From contig NZ_JABBND010000004.1 in assembly GCF_012933465.1 (NCBI RefSeq), forward strand, positions 124,001-188,000: a stretch of 64,000 nucleotides of DNA, written 5' to 3'. A program made the translations under genes and the position numbers. Each line of letters opens with the position of its first letter. The stretch's first letter is position 1. This stretch comes from Actinomycetospora sp. TBRC 11914. GTDB taxonomy: Bacteria > Actinomycetota > Actinomycetes > Mycobacteriales > Pseudonocardiaceae. A model generated the notes under the pieces. The model saw nothing but the letters and a program-made list of their open reading frames with translations. It ran no database searches and was not told the DNA's origin. Below are positions 7,956 to 18,062 of this stretch, piece after piece.

Positions 7956-9839
7956 CTAGGCGACGGTGCGGTCGGGCTCGGCCCGCAGGTCGTCGAGGTG
8001 GGGCACGGCGAGGACGGCGTCGGAGGTCATCCAGGTGCGCAGCGCGTGGGTGGCCCGGACGTCGTCCTCGTTGTAGACCAGCAGCCGCTCGCGCATCGAC
8101 GGGTCCGGCTCCTCGCCGTCGAGCCCGACCGCCCGCCGGTACCAGCGCATGGAGTTCTCGCCGCCGGCCTCCGGGTCGCGCCACCCGAACCCCGCGGACG
8201 GGGCCACCCGCTTGAGGCCCTTGCCGTGGGGGCACAGGAACGAGTCGCTCACCGCCGGGAACAGGTCGATCCACGCGTCGGAGGCGATGAAGGCCTCCAC
8301 CTCCTCGGCCGGGGGGATGCCGGGCTCGCCGGCGAAGCGCTCCACCGAACCCCGCAACCAGCGGTTCTCCGCCTGCTCGTTGTAGCAGTACGACCGGAAC
8401 GACAGACCCCGCTCCGCCGCCCGCGCCCGCACGTCGGACAGCCACGCCCAGAACGCCGCGAACGACCGCGCCTCGTCGCGGGTGGGCACTGGATCCCAGG
8501 TCGCGAAGCCGCGGTAGCCGTGCGCGAGCCCCACGTCGGCCCCCGAGAGCAGCACTCCCCACAGGTAGGCCCCGTCCTCGCCGAGGCTCTCCATGTCCAC
8601 GTCGACCTCGACGTCGCCCCGCGGCACCTCGGGCCGGCCGACGCGGCGCACCAGCGGGACGTCCGAGCGCCAGGCCCGGGCCAGCGCGACCGCCTCCCGC
8701 AGATCCGTCCCGAGGCCGGTGTCCTCCGCGGGCGCGTCGGGGGTGTCGACCGGCTCGGGCAGCCCCCGCCGCGGGTCGAGCGCGGCGAGCGCCCGCACCG
8801 TCGTGATCCCGCGCCCGCGCAGCCGCAGCGCGTCCTCCCCGCGGACCACGAGGCTCACGTCGTCGACGCGCCGCAGGTCGGCCTCGCAGACCGGCCACCA
8901 CGGGCACCGGCGGCACTCGGTGATGCGCGAGGGCTCCGCGAGGGCCGGCGCGCCGGTCCGCGCGGCCGTCGCGACCGCGAGACGGTCGGCGAACCGCCGG
9001 TCGTAGGTGTCGAGCGGGCTACGGCCCGCCTCGCCGCCGGGCGCGGCGGCGAGGTCGGTCCACACGACGCAGTCCGCGTCCAGACCGACCACCCCGCCCC
9101 AGGCCGGCCCGGAGGGCACCCCGAGACCCGCGGCGGCGAGCATCCGGTGCAGGTGGGCGAGCCGCAAGAGGTCCCGGGCCACGGCCCGCACCTTGCGCTC
9201 GGGGTCGGGCGTGGCCGCCGACGGGTGCGGCCGGGCCAGCGGCGACGTCCACGCCCCGTTCCCCGGGTCGCTCACCCGGTGGCGCACCACGATCACGGGG
9301 TACCAGCCCCCGCCGGCCCCCGCCGCGCGCACGAGCAGCTCGGCGTGGCCGCGCCGGCCACCGCCCGGCGGCAGCTCGGCGGCGCCGAGGGCCGCGACGG
9401 ACTCGTCGGCCGCGAGCGCGAGGGTCGCCTCGACCCGCTCGCCCCGGGCCCCGTCGGGGACGCGGCGGTAGGACGCCCCGAGGAGCTGGGCGAAGCGGGC
9501 GGCGAGCGCCGCCCGGTGCTCCGCCGCGTCGGCCAGCCGCATCTCGACGCCCGGGTCCGGCTCCGGCAGCACCGCGCCGCCCGCGTCCTCCACGTCGGTC
9601 GCCCCGGTGCTGCGCCCGGCGTCGGGATCGTGCTCGAGGTGGACGCGCCGGCGGCACCGGGTGGTGACGGCCGCGTCGAGGAGCACGGGCCGGGGCCAGC
9701 CGGCAGCGGGGACACCGGGCACACCACGGACGGCGGGCCCGGCCCCGGGGAGCCCGACCTCGCCGACCCCGCCACCCCCGGCTCCGCCACTCCCGGCTGG
9801 GCCACCACCTCCGGGAGCGGCCGCATCCGTGCTGCTCAT
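7956..9839 (-). CDS. TM0106-family RecB-like nuclease with C-terminal RNase H-like domain
   Basis: 627 residues from ATG 9839. The N-terminal half is a PD-(D/E)XK-type nuclease. It has one early Cys (TTRCRRRVHLEHDP) and a late Cys triad (ECRRCPWWPVC), the spacing seen in the Fe–S clasp of Cas4/AddB-type nucleases. A helix-hairpin-helix-like stretch (LRGRGITTVRALAAL) follows. The C-terminal third carries acidic motifs of a YprB-like RNase H/3'-5' exonuclease fold (DVEVDVDMES, CYNEQAENRWL, YNEDDVRATHALR). This matches the TM0106 family, whose DNA- or RNA-processing role is not established. The N-terminal ~30 residues are Gly/Ala-rich. Confidence 0.85.
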   Translation of the reverse strand: MSSTDAAAPGGGGPAGSGGAGGGGVGEVGLPGAGPAVRGVPGVPAAGWPRPVLLDAAVTTRCRRRVHLEHDPDAGRSTGATDVEDAGGAVLPEPDPGVEMRLADAAEHRAALAARFAQLLGASYRRVPDGARGERVEATLALAADESVAALGAAELPPGGGRRGHAELLVRAAGAGGGWYPVIVVRHRVSDPGNGAWTSPLARPHPSAATPDPERKVRAVARDLLRLAHLHRMLAAAGLGVPSGPAWGGVVGLDADCVVWTDLAAAPGGEAGRSPLDTYDRRFADRLAVATAARTGAPALAEPSRITECRRCPWWPVCEADLRRVDDVSLVVRGEDALRLRGRGITTVRALAALDPRRGLPEPVDTPDAPAEDTGLGTDLREAVALARAWRSDVPLVRRVGRPEVPRGDVEVDVDMESLGEDGAYLWGVLLSGADVGLAHGYRGFATWDPVPTRDEARSFAAFWAWLSDVRARAAERGLSFRSYCYNEQAENRWLRGSVERFAGEPGIPPAEEVEAFIASDAWIDLFPAVSDSFLCPHGKGLKRVAPSAGFGWRDPEAGGENSMRWYRRAVGLDGEEPDPSMRERLLVYNEDDVRATHALRTWMTSDAVLAVPHLDDLRAEPDRTVA

Positions 9840-10083
9840 GACCCCGAGCCTGCCACGACCCCCCGACACCCTCGTCGTGGACGGGCGATCGGCGGCTCCG
9901 CGGCGACGACACCGGCCCGTGGCGCCGCCCACGGACGAGGACGCGCCGTTAGGGTCCGGGCCGAGCGGGGAACCGTGCCCGCAGCAGACGGACACCGGGC
10001 CGGGAGGCCGCCCCCGCGACCAGGGGGTGGGACCCGTCCGGGGCGCCCGGCGAGGGCCGGCCGCCGGACGAGCGGGAGGACCC

Positions 10084-10761
10084 ATGGCGCGGCGGCGCAG
10101 CACGAAGTACTCGGTGGAGCTCGGCGGGGCCGACGGTGACGGGCACGGCGTCGTCGTCCTGTCCCGCAAGGCCGCGAAGCAGGCCGCGAAGGCCGAGAAG
10201 CAGACCGCCAAGGCGGCGAAGGCCGAACGACTGGCCGCCGAGAAGTCCGTCGAGATCGAGGAGGCGGCGGCCAAGGAGACCAAGGACGCCGAGGACGGCG
10301 CCCTGACCGGCGCCACGGTGAAGCGGTGGATCGGCATCGCGCGCGTGGTCGTCCCGGTCGCCGCGCCGATCGTCTACCAGGCGGTGGGGGCGGCCCGGTC
10401 GCGCGTGGACGACTACCGGGCACGCCGGCTCGGCGTCGCCCCCGACGAGCTCTCGGCGTTCTCCGGGCGTGGCACCGCGCTCTACGCGCGCTGCCACAAC
10501 CTCGCGAACTCGGTGCGCGAGCTCGCGAACCGGCGTCCCGACGACGGCGAGGTCCGCACCTTCGCCGCCGACGCCCGGACCCGGCTCTCCGACCTCGAGG
10601 CCGCCGTCCGCTCCGCCGAGCAGATGCCCGCCGGGCGTCGCCGGCGGGCGCACCTCGCGGTGGCCGCCGAGCTCGACCGGCTGGAGGCGCGCCTGCTCGC
10701 GCTGTGGGGCCTCGACGCGTCCGGCGACCCGGGCAAGGGCCTCCCGGCGGCCGGTCGCTGA
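10084..10761 (+). CDS. Actinobacterial hypothetical protein, Ala/Lys coiled coil (possibly DUF6474)
   Basis: 225 residues. ATG 10084 has GGGAGGA directly upstream. Residues 28–75 are an Ala/Lys/Glu-rich coiled-coil-like stretch (RKAAKQAAKAEKQTAKAAKA). The middle (VKRWIGIARVVVPVAAPIVYQA) is a short hydrophobic segment, perhaps membrane-associated. The C-terminal helical part (about 130–215) contains RARRLGVAP and DLEAAVRSAEQMP. The overall shape is like small proteins of Pseudonocardiaceae and mycobacteria grouped as DUF6474; that assignment is from memory and weak. It is divergent from the nuclease gene. Confidence 0.75.
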   Translation: MARRRSTKYSVELGGADGDGHGVVVLSRKAAKQAAKAEKQTAKAAKAERLAAEKSVEIEEAAAKETKDAEDGALTGATVKRWIGIARVVVPVAAPIVYQAVGAARSRVDDYRARRLGVAPDELSAFSGRGTALYARCHNLANSVRELANRRPDDGEVRTFAADARTRLSDLEAAVRSAEQMPAGRRRRAHLAVAAELDRLEARLLALWGLDASGDPGKGLPAAGR

Positions 10762-11133
10762 GGCTCCCGGGGCCGACGCGGAGGGTCAACGGCACGGTGT
10801 GTTCCTGCAACGTCGCGCCCGTGTCCGCCCCGGCGCGGTGCTCCGCGACCCCCCTTCCGGCGGAGTGACCCAAAGTTACGATCTGACTGCGTTCAGTTCA
10901 CCCGAGCGAGACGAACCGGACACCGCTCCTCTAGATCCGCTGCTCAACGGCCTGTTGCCAACGCTGCGTCACCGATTGCCGGTCACCTGATCGCCCGCGA
11001 CCCGCCCCGGACGTCCCAACTACCGGGTGACAACCTCATGGACGGGCCCTTAACCTCTCGCAGACCGTTGCCCGCTCGGCAACGCCGGTTGCCCCTCGCG
11101 CTCCCCCGCGTCAGGGAGCGGAGAGGGGGAGTC
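10762..11133. other. Intergenic region upstream of the IclR–ABC operon
   Basis: This 372-bp gap holds no convincing gene. It contains several copies of GTTGCC/GGCAAC, including an exact 17-bp dyad GTTGCC-N5-GGCAAC at 11067–11083 only 50 bp before the IclR start, a good candidate autoregulatory operator. AT-richer patches around 10870–10900 may contain the promoter. Confidence 0.5.
11067..11083. promoter_or_regulatory. Candidate IclR operator GTTGCC-N5-GGCAAC
   Basis: A perfect 6-bp dyad with a 5-bp spacer lies 50 bp before the IclR start codon. A further GTTGCC half-site follows at about 11088 and another precedes it at about 10953. IclR proteins usually bind such dyads in their own promoters. 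No experimental basis here. Confidence 0.35.
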
Positions 11134-12156
11134 TTGAGCCCACGCGCCTCGCGCGGCCCCACGTCGTCCGCCGTCACGCCCACGACGACCCCCGCCGCCA
11201 CTGCCCCCGCCGCCACCGCCCCTGCCGCCACCGCCACCGCCTCCGCGGGCGACGCCTCCGGCGGCGGCCAGGTCCACCGGGCGCTCGCGATCCTCGAGCT
11301 CCTCGGCGACCCCGAGTCGCTCGGGCTCGGCGGGCCCGCGGGCACCGCCGTGGAGGCCCCGACGTCGTTCGGGGTCGTCGAGATCGCCCGCACCCTCGGC
11401 CGGGACAAATCCCAGGTCTCGCGCCTGCTCCGGCTCCTCGCCGACGCCGGCTTCGTGGAGCGCGAGGCGGGGACCCTGCGCTACCGGCTCGGCACCCGCC
11501 TGTTCTCGCTCGGCGTCCGGGCCGTGAGCAAGCGGCTGCGCGACGAGGCCGACGCCCTGGTGGAGCGCGAGGCCGCGCTGCTCGGTGAGCGCGTCGAGGT
11601 CTGCGTACGCAGCGGCGGCAGCGCGATGACGGTCAGCACGGCCGCCCCGGACAGCGAGCTGCGCGCCGTCGGCTGGGTCGGGCGGACGGTGCCGCTCTCG
11701 TGCACCGCGGGCGGTCGCGCCCTGCTCTTCGACCTCGACACCGCCGCGGTCGCCCGCCTGATCGTCCCGGAGGGCCTCACCGCCGCCGGCCCGGCCGCCC
11801 CCCGCTCGCTGGACGAGCTGGTGGTGCGGATCGCCGAGGACCGCGGCCGGGGCTGGTCGCTGGCCCGCCACGAGATGGACCGCGGCCTGCTCTCGGTCGG
11901 CGCCCCGGTCCGCGACGCCGCCGGCCGCGTCGTCGCCGCCGTCACGGTCGGCGGGCCGGACTCCCGCATCGACCCGGTGCTGGCCGAGGTCAGCACCGGC
12001 GTGCTGCGCGCGGCCGCCGACCTCTCCGCCGCGCTCGGCGCCCCGGGCGCCCCGGTCTCGCCCTCCGGAGCGGGTCCACCGCCCCGCACCCCCCGCCCGC
12101 GCCGCCCCCCGACCACCCCGCCCGTCCCTCCGACCAGAAAGGAAGGAGTGTCGTGA
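11134..12156 (+). CDS. IclR-family transcriptional regulator of the ABC operon
   Basis: 340 residues from TTG 11134, chosen because GAGAGGGGGAG lies just upstream; a GTG at 11038-frame extension would lack one and be Arg-rich. Residues 1–45 are an Ala/Thr/Pro low-complexity tail. The winged helix (about 47–110) contains the recognition helix DKSQVSRLLRLLADAGFVERE. The C-terminal effector domain (about 120–300) shows GWVGRTVPLSCTAGGRALLF and SLARHEMDRGLLSVGAPVRD, both typical of IclR. A Pro/Arg-rich tail ends it. Its stop overlaps the permease start (GTGA), so regulator and transporter are translationally coupled. The effector is probably the imported solute or a product of it. Confidence 0.88.
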   Translation: MSPRASRGPTSSAVTPTTTPAATAPAATAPAATATASAGDASGGGQVHRALAILELLGDPESLGLGGPAGTAVEAPTSFGVVEIARTLGRDKSQVSRLLRLLADAGFVEREAGTLRYRLGTRLFSLGVRAVSKRLRDEADALVEREAALLGERVEVCVRSGGSAMTVSTAAPDSELRAVGWVGRTVPLSCTAGGRALLFDLDTAAVARLIVPEGLTAAGPAAPRSLDELVVRIAEDRGRGWSLARHEMDRGLLSVGAPVRDAAGRVVAAVTVGGPDSRIDPVLAEVSTGVLRAAADLSAALGAPGAPVSPSGAGPPPRTPRPRRPPTTPPVPPTRKEGVS

Positions 12157-12831
12157 ACGTCTTCCAGTACTTCGCCGAGAACAGCACGCAGATCATCAAC
12201 CTGACCATCCAGCACGCCCAGTTCGTCTTCTACTGCGTGGCCATCGGCTCCATCATCAGCGTCGCCATCGGCCTGGTCGTCTCCACCGGCGAGCCGAACC
12301 CCAACCGGTTCAGCTTCGACTGGTGGGCCACCGGCATCCGCGAGGGCTCGCTCCTCATCACCGCGGCCGTCCTGACGGTGCCCTCGCTGGCCCTGTTCGT
12401 GCTCTTCCTCCCGATCACCGGGCTGGGCGTCACCACCGCGATCATCGTGCTGACGATCTACACGCTCTACACGGTGCTCCGGAACACGGTCGCCGGCCTC
12501 ACGGCGGTGGACCGCTCGATCCTGGAGTCGGCCCGCGGCCTCGGCTACGGCCGCGTCCGCCGGCTGCTGACGATCCAGCTCCCCCTGGCCTGGCCGGTCA
12601 TCCTCAACGGCATCCGCGTCACCACCCTGATCTCGATCTCGATCGCGGTGGTCGCGTCCATCGTGCAGGGCCCGGGCCTCGGCAAGCTCCTGCTCACCGG
12701 CATCACCCGCATCGGCGCCGCGAACGCCTTCCCCCAGGTCCTCATCGGCACGGTGATGTGCCTGGTGGTGGCCGCCGTCTTCGAGATCATCTTCGCCATC
12801 GTGCAGCGCCTGACCATCCCGAGGGGGATCC

Positions 12832-12839
<8 letters not shown>
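12153..12839 (+). CDS. ABC transporter permease, quaternary-amine (OpuC/ProW) type
   Basis: 228 residues with about six membrane segments and the binding-protein-dependent transport signature after NTVAGLTAVDRSILESARGLGYGRVRR (the EAA-like loop that contacts the ATPase). It is the first of two permeases in a heterodimeric importer for glycine betaine, carnitine, choline or similar solutes. GTG 12153 overlaps the IclR stop by 4 bp and is preceded by AAGGAAGGAG. It lacks the fused binding domain seen in some OpuC permeases, consistent with separate lipoproteins downstream. Confidence 0.9.
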
Positions 12840-13910
<1,071 letters not shown>

Positions 13911-13914
<4 letters not shown>

Positions 13915-14714
13915 CCGCGGTCGACCTGCAGCCCGGCCTGCCCTCGGGCACCGAGCCGTCGGCATCGGGCTCCGGCGGCGGGTTCCTGGGCACCATCCGG
14001 GCCAACTACGACCTGCTCGTCGCGCCGGCGATCATCATCGTCGGCCTGATCCTGACCTACGTCTACATCAGCACCCGGACCCTCGACTCGATCGAGGCCC
14101 GCGCCCTCGAGGCCAACAACGTCCTGAGCCAGCTCGGCCAGCACCTGCTGCTCACGCTCTACTCGACGGTGCTGGTGCTCGTCATCGCGGTGCCGCTCGG
14201 CATCGTGCTAAGCCGACCCGGGGCGCGTCGGGTCCAGGGCGGGGTGCTCGCCCTCGGCGGGTTCGCCCAGGCCCTGCCGCCCTTCGGCGTGCTGCTGCTG
14301 CTCGGCTTCTGGGAGTTCGGCGTCCGCAGCGCCGTCATCGGCCTCACGCTGGCCGCCCTGCTCCCGGTGCTGCGCAACACCGTGGTCGGCCTCCAGCAGG
14401 TCGACCAGTCCCTGATCGAGGCCGCCCGCGGCATGGGCATGTCGTCGCGGCAGACCCTCTTCAGGGTCGAGATCCCGCTCGCGGTCCCGGTCATCGTGGC
14501 CGGGCTGCGCGTGGCGCTCGTCCTCAACGTCGGGACGGCCACCCTGGCCACCTACATCGGGGCGGGCGGGCTGGGCGAGCTCGTCCAGCAGGCACTGCGG
14601 CTCAACCGCATCAACCTGCTGATCGTCAGCGGGGTGATCATCGCCGCGCTCGCGCTGGCGGTGGACTGGCTCGCCGGCGTCGCCGAGCGGGTCATCGTCG
14701 CCCGGTCGGGCTGA
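13911..14714 (+). CDS. ABC transporter permease, quaternary-amine type (second subunit)
   Basis: 267 residues, GTG 13911 overlapping the ATPase stop by 4 bp (GTGA). It has an N-terminal membrane segment (LLVAPAIIIVGLILTYVYI), then five more, and the transport signature around DQSLIEAARGMGMSSRQTLFRVEIPLAVPVI. It is longer than the first permease by an N-terminal extension. It should pair with the 12153 product to form the membrane channel of the importer. Confidence 0.9.
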
Positions 14715-14842
14715 CCGGGCGCCCAGGACGCTCCGGGCGGATCGAGGGAGTCCGCCCGGGTCGTGGCAGTGATTCCGCAAGTCCAGGCACAACCCAGGCC
14801 GAGGCCCCGCAAGCGGACCTCACGACGAAGGAGAGACGACCA

Positions 14843-15862
14843 GTGCAGTGGAAGACCCAGGGCGGCGGGAGCCGCCTGCGCGGGTGGAGGGCCGGGGCGG
14901 TCACGCTCGCGGCCACCGCGCTGCTCGCGGCGGGCTGCGGGGGCCTGTCCGGCAGCGGTCAGCCGCAGGCCACCGGCGGCAGCCTCGCCGCGAGCGGCAT
15001 CAACCTCCAGGGCCAGACGTTCACCGTCGGCGGCAAGGACTTCGACGAGCAGCTCTTCCTGTGCAAGGCGCAGGTCCAGGCGCTGCAGTCGGTCGGCGCC
15101 ACCGTCAACGACCGCTGCGGCATCCAGGGCTCGGCCGCCGCGCGTGCCGCCCTGACCAGCGGTCAGGTCGACATGTACTGGTCGTACACGGGCACCGGCT
15201 GGATCACCGACCTGAAGCAGACCCAGGTGATCAAGGACCCGCAGCAGCAGTACATCGCGACGCGGGACCTGGACAAGAAGCAGAACAACATCGTCTGGAC
15301 CAACCCGACGCCGTTCAACAACACCTACGCCATCGGCACCACCGAGGCGTTCGCCCAGCAGAACAACATCAAGAACACGTCCGACTGGGCCAACTTCATC
15401 AACTCCGGCAACCCGAACGCCACGCTCTGCGTGGAGCCCGAGTTCGCCGGCCGTGACGACGGCCTCCCGAACCTGCTGCGCACCTACGGCGTCACCAAGC
15501 CGTACACGTCGCCGCCGGCCGTCACCACGCTCGACACCGGCGTCGTCTACCAGGCGACCGCCAACGGCAACCCCTGCAAGTTCGGCGAGGTGTTCACCAC
15601 CGACGGCCGCATCCCGGGTCTCCACCTGGTCGCGCTGCCCGACGACAAGAACTTCTTCCCGATCTACAACGCCTCGAACACCATCCGTGGTGACGTCGTG
15701 GCGCGTGCACCGGGCGTCGTCCAGGTCTCGAACGAGATCGCGAAGCGCCTGGACTACAACACGATGCTGGGCCTCAACGGCCAGATCTCGTCGCAGGGCC
15801 AGGACCCGGCCCAGGTGGCGAAGAACTGGCTCCAGCAGCAGGGCCTGATCGGCCAGTCCTGA
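14843..15862 (+). CDS. Quaternary-amine ABC substrate-binding lipoprotein (paralogue 1)
   Basis: 339 residues from GTG 14843 with AAGGAGAG upstream. The signal peptide ends in lipobox LAAGC (Cys32). The mature part is a periplasmic-binding fold of the OpuAC/OsmF branch: GQTFTVGGKDFDEQLFLCKA, the aromatic stretch DMYWSYTGTGW (probable cation-pi cage), FGEVFTTDGR and LVALPDDKNFFPIYN. Besides the lipid Cys it has four cysteines (in FLCKA, DRCGI, TLCVE, NPCKF) that are conserved in both paralogues downstream and probably form two disulfides. It is the closest gene to the permeases and probably the main receptor for the importer. Confidence 0.9.
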   Translation: MQWKTQGGGSRLRGWRAGAVTLAATALLAAGCGGLSGSGQPQATGGSLAASGINLQGQTFTVGGKDFDEQLFLCKAQVQALQSVGATVNDRCGIQGSAAARAALTSGQVDMYWSYTGTGWITDLKQTQVIKDPQQQYIATRDLDKKQNNIVWTNPTPFNNTYAIGTTEAFAQQNNIKNTSDWANFINSGNPNATLCVEPEFAGRDDGLPNLLRTYGVTKPYTSPPAVTTLDTGVVYQATANGNPCKFGEVFTTDGRIPGLHLVALPDDKNFFPIYNASNTIRGDVVARAPGVVQVSNEIAKRLDYNTMLGLNGQISSQGQDPAQVAKNWLQQQGLIGQS

Positions 15863-15935
15863 TCGAGTCCTGATCCGGCCCGGTGCCGCCCCCGGCGGCA
15901 CCTGGCCAGGTGCCGCCGCGGCAGCACCGTGACCC

Positions 15936-15975
15936 ACGACGGCGGGGAGGTCCTCCGGGGCCTCCCCGCCGTCGT
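15936..15975 (+). terminator. 15-bp perfect stem after first binding-protein gene
   Basis: Arms 15936–15950 and 15961–15975 pair perfectly around a 10-base loop, 73 bp after the stop of paralogue 1. A weaker GGTGCCG/CGGCACC hairpin precedes it near 15882. It probably ends or attenuates the transcript before the second binding-protein gene, giving more of paralogue 1. There is no clear T-run, as usual in such high-GC genomes. Confidence 0.55.
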
Positions 15976-16023
15976 CTCCCGCGCCGGTCCCCACCGCCGT
16001 CGTCTCCCGCGCCGGTCCCCACC
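15968..16023. repeat. Perfect 28-bp tandem duplication
   Basis: Two identical 28-bp copies (15968–15995 and 15996–16023), the first overlapping the right arm of the hairpin at 15936–15975. It lies just upstream of the paralogue 2 start and may be a recent slippage duplication of the terminator flank. Confidence 0.85.
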
Positions 16024-16064
16024 CGGGCCGGCCCGCCGCTCCGCGATCCCCCCGGAGGAACGGC

Positions 16065-17042
16065 ATGCGCCGTGTCCGCCTGCTCCCCCGGCTCACCGCC
16101 GTCGCCGTCGCGCTGCTCTGCGGCGTGGCCCTCGCCGCGGGCTGCTCCGCCGAGGCGCCGAAGCGGCTGACCGCGCCCGGCAGCTTCGCCCGCGACGTCG
16201 ACCTCACCGGCCAGACCTACGTCGTCGGTTCCAAGGAGTTCGACGAGCAGCTGCTGCTCTGCCGGATGACGATCGCCCTGCTCCAGTCCGCGGGCGCGAA
16301 CGTCGTGGACCGGTGCGACACCCAGGGCTCGGACACCGTGCGCTCGGCCCTGACCACGGGCGCCATCGACATGTACTGGGAGTACACCGGCACGGCCTGG
16401 CGCATCTACCTGCGCCAGGAGGGCCAGCTCACCGACCCCGACGAGCTGTTCACGGCGGTGCGCGACGCCGACGCCGCCAACGGGGTGACCTGGCTACGCC
16501 AGACCCCGTTCGACGACACCTACGCGATCGGCGTGCAGGCCGCGAACGCCGACCGCCTCGGGGTGCGGACCATCTCCGACCTCGCCCGGCTCGCCCGCTC
16601 CGGGTCGCCGGACGCCACGATGTGCATCGACCAGGAGTTCACCGGCCGCGAGGACGGCCTCGTCGGCCTGCTGCGGACCTACGGCTTCCAGTTCCCCCCC
16701 GGCGCGCTCACGACGACGGGTCTCGACGACATCTACCCCGCGGTCGCGGCCGTGCGCCCCTGCACCTTCGGCGAGGTCTTCGCCACCGACGGGCGGCTCA
16801 ACGCGATGCGCATCAACACGCTGACCGACGACATGGGCTACTTCCTGCCCTACCACGCCGCGCTGACCGTCCGGTCCGACGTGCTCGCCCGCAACCCGCG
16901 CCTCGCCCTGCTCTCGGAGCGGCTCGCGCCCATGCTCACCGAGCCGGTGATGCGCGAGCTCAACGCCCGCGTCTCGGTGGGCAAGCGCTCGCCCGACGAG
17001 GTCGCGCGGACCTTCCTGCGCGAACAGGGCCTCACCGGGTGA
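16065..17042 (+). CDS. Quaternary-amine ABC substrate-binding lipoprotein (paralogue 2)
   Basis: 325 residues from ATG 16065 with GGAGGAA upstream. The signal peptide ends in lipobox LAAGC. It matches paralogue 1 along its length (VGSKEFDEQLLLCRM, DMYWEYTGTAW, FGEVFATDGRL) with the same four extra cysteines. The cage region has Glu where paralogue 1 has Ser (YWEYTGT against YWSYTGT), so ligand preference may differ. It presumably feeds the same permeases as an alternative receptor. Confidence 0.9.
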   Translation: MRRVRLLPRLTAVAVALLCGVALAAGCSAEAPKRLTAPGSFARDVDLTGQTYVVGSKEFDEQLLLCRMTIALLQSAGANVVDRCDTQGSDTVRSALTTGAIDMYWEYTGTAWRIYLRQEGQLTDPDELFTAVRDADAANGVTWLRQTPFDDTYAIGVQAANADRLGVRTISDLARLARSGSPDATMCIDQEFTGREDGLVGLLRTYGFQFPPGALTTTGLDDIYPAVAAVRPCTFGEVFATDGRLNAMRINTLTDDMGYFLPYHAALTVRSDVLARNPRLALLSERLAPMLTEPVMRELNARVSVGKRSPDEVARTFLREQGLTG

Positions 17043-17070
17043 GGTGACCCGGAGCTGCGATGATGCCGCG

Positions 17071-18051
17071 GTGTCCCGGCCGGCCCGCTCGTCCGTCCCG
17101 GCCGCGGCGCCGCTGGTGCTGCTCGCCCTGCTCACCCTGCTCGCAACGGCGTGCGGGAACGCGACGCCGCCCTCGCCCGAGGCCTCGGGCGGCGTGCTCG
17201 CGCAGCGCGGGGACCTGCGGGGCGCGAGCTACGTCGTCGGGGGCGGCCCCACCACCCCGCTGCGGCTGCTGTGCCAGATCACGATCGCCGCGGTGCAGGC
17301 CGCCCGGGGCGAGGCCGAGGACGAGTGCGGCAAGGTCGGGGCCCTCGACGTGCACGAGTCGACCCAGGAGTCCGACGTCGACACCGGGTGGGCCTCGCTG
17401 CGCACCACCCTCCCCGACGGCACCCCCTCACCCGACGACGCGGTCCCGCCGGCGCCGCCCACGCTCGCGGCGCTGCGGGCCCTCGACGCCCGGCACGACG
17501 TCGCCTGGCTGGACCCGACCACCTTCGACGGCGCGGACGTCGTCGTCACCCGGCCCGGGACGGCGCCCGACCTGCCGGGGCTCGCGGCCCTCGGCCGCTT
17601 TGCGCCGGTCACGCTCTGCGCCGTCCCCGACGCGGTCCCCGGCTCCGCGGTCGCGCCCGGCACGGCCGTCCTGAGCGCGGGCTACGGCTTCGCGCCCGTC
17701 GTCGTCGGCGAGGACGCGAACGCGGTGCTCGCCGGGGTCGCCACCGGGCGGTGCACGGCGGGGCTGGTCCCCGGGGACGCCGGGCGGGTGCCGGCGCTCG
17801 GGCTCGTGGTGCTCCCCGACGTGCGCGGGGTGCTGACCGGCCCGGCCGGGCCCCGCGGCTACGCGCCGGTGCTGCGGGCCGGCCTGCTCGCCGGCCACCC
17901 CGCGATGGCCGACGTGCTCGGCGAGGTCACCCGCCGGCTCGACGGGGCCGCGATGCGGGGCATGGTCCGGGAGGTCGAGGTCGACGGCCGGGACCCCCGC
18001 GACGTGGCCCGCCGCTGGTTGGTCGCGGAGGGCCTCGTCGCCCAGGGCTGA
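17071..18051 (+). CDS. Degenerate substrate-binding lipoprotein (paralogue 3)
   Basis: 326 residues from GTG 17071, preferred because the 17044 alternative puts two Asp in the signal peptide; neither start has a strong ribosome site. The signal peptide ends LLATAC. The frame, order of motifs and all four extra cysteines match paralogues 1 and 2 (RLLCQIT, DECGKVG, VTLCAVP, GRCTAGLV). The DMYW-x-YTGT cage has become DVDTGWASL, the FGEVFTTDGR loop has become AGLVPGDAGR, and TPFNNTYAIG has become TTFDGADVVV. It is intact and GC3-rich, so under selection, but probably binds a different ligand or serves another role. Confidence 0.85.
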   Translation: MSRPARSSVPAAAPLVLLALLTLLATACGNATPPSPEASGGVLAQRGDLRGASYVVGGGPTTPLRLLCQITIAAVQAARGEAEDECGKVGALDVHESTQESDVDTGWASLRTTLPDGTPSPDDAVPPAPPTLAALRALDARHDVAWLDPTTFDGADVVVTRPGTAPDLPGLAALGRFAPVTLCAVPDAVPGSAVAPGTAVLSAGYGFAPVVVGEDANAVLAGVATGRCTAGLVPGDAGRVPALGLVVLPDVRGVLTGPAGPRGYAPVLRAGLLAGHPAMADVLGEVTRRLDGAAMRGMVREVEVDGRDPRDVARRWLVAEGLVAQG

Positions 18052-18062
18052 CCGGTCGGGGG

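Noticed and set aside
14843-18051. Third binding-protein gene as a pseudogene
   Set aside because: It is full length with an intact signal peptide, conserved cysteines and normal codon bias, so it is reported as a drifted but functional gene.
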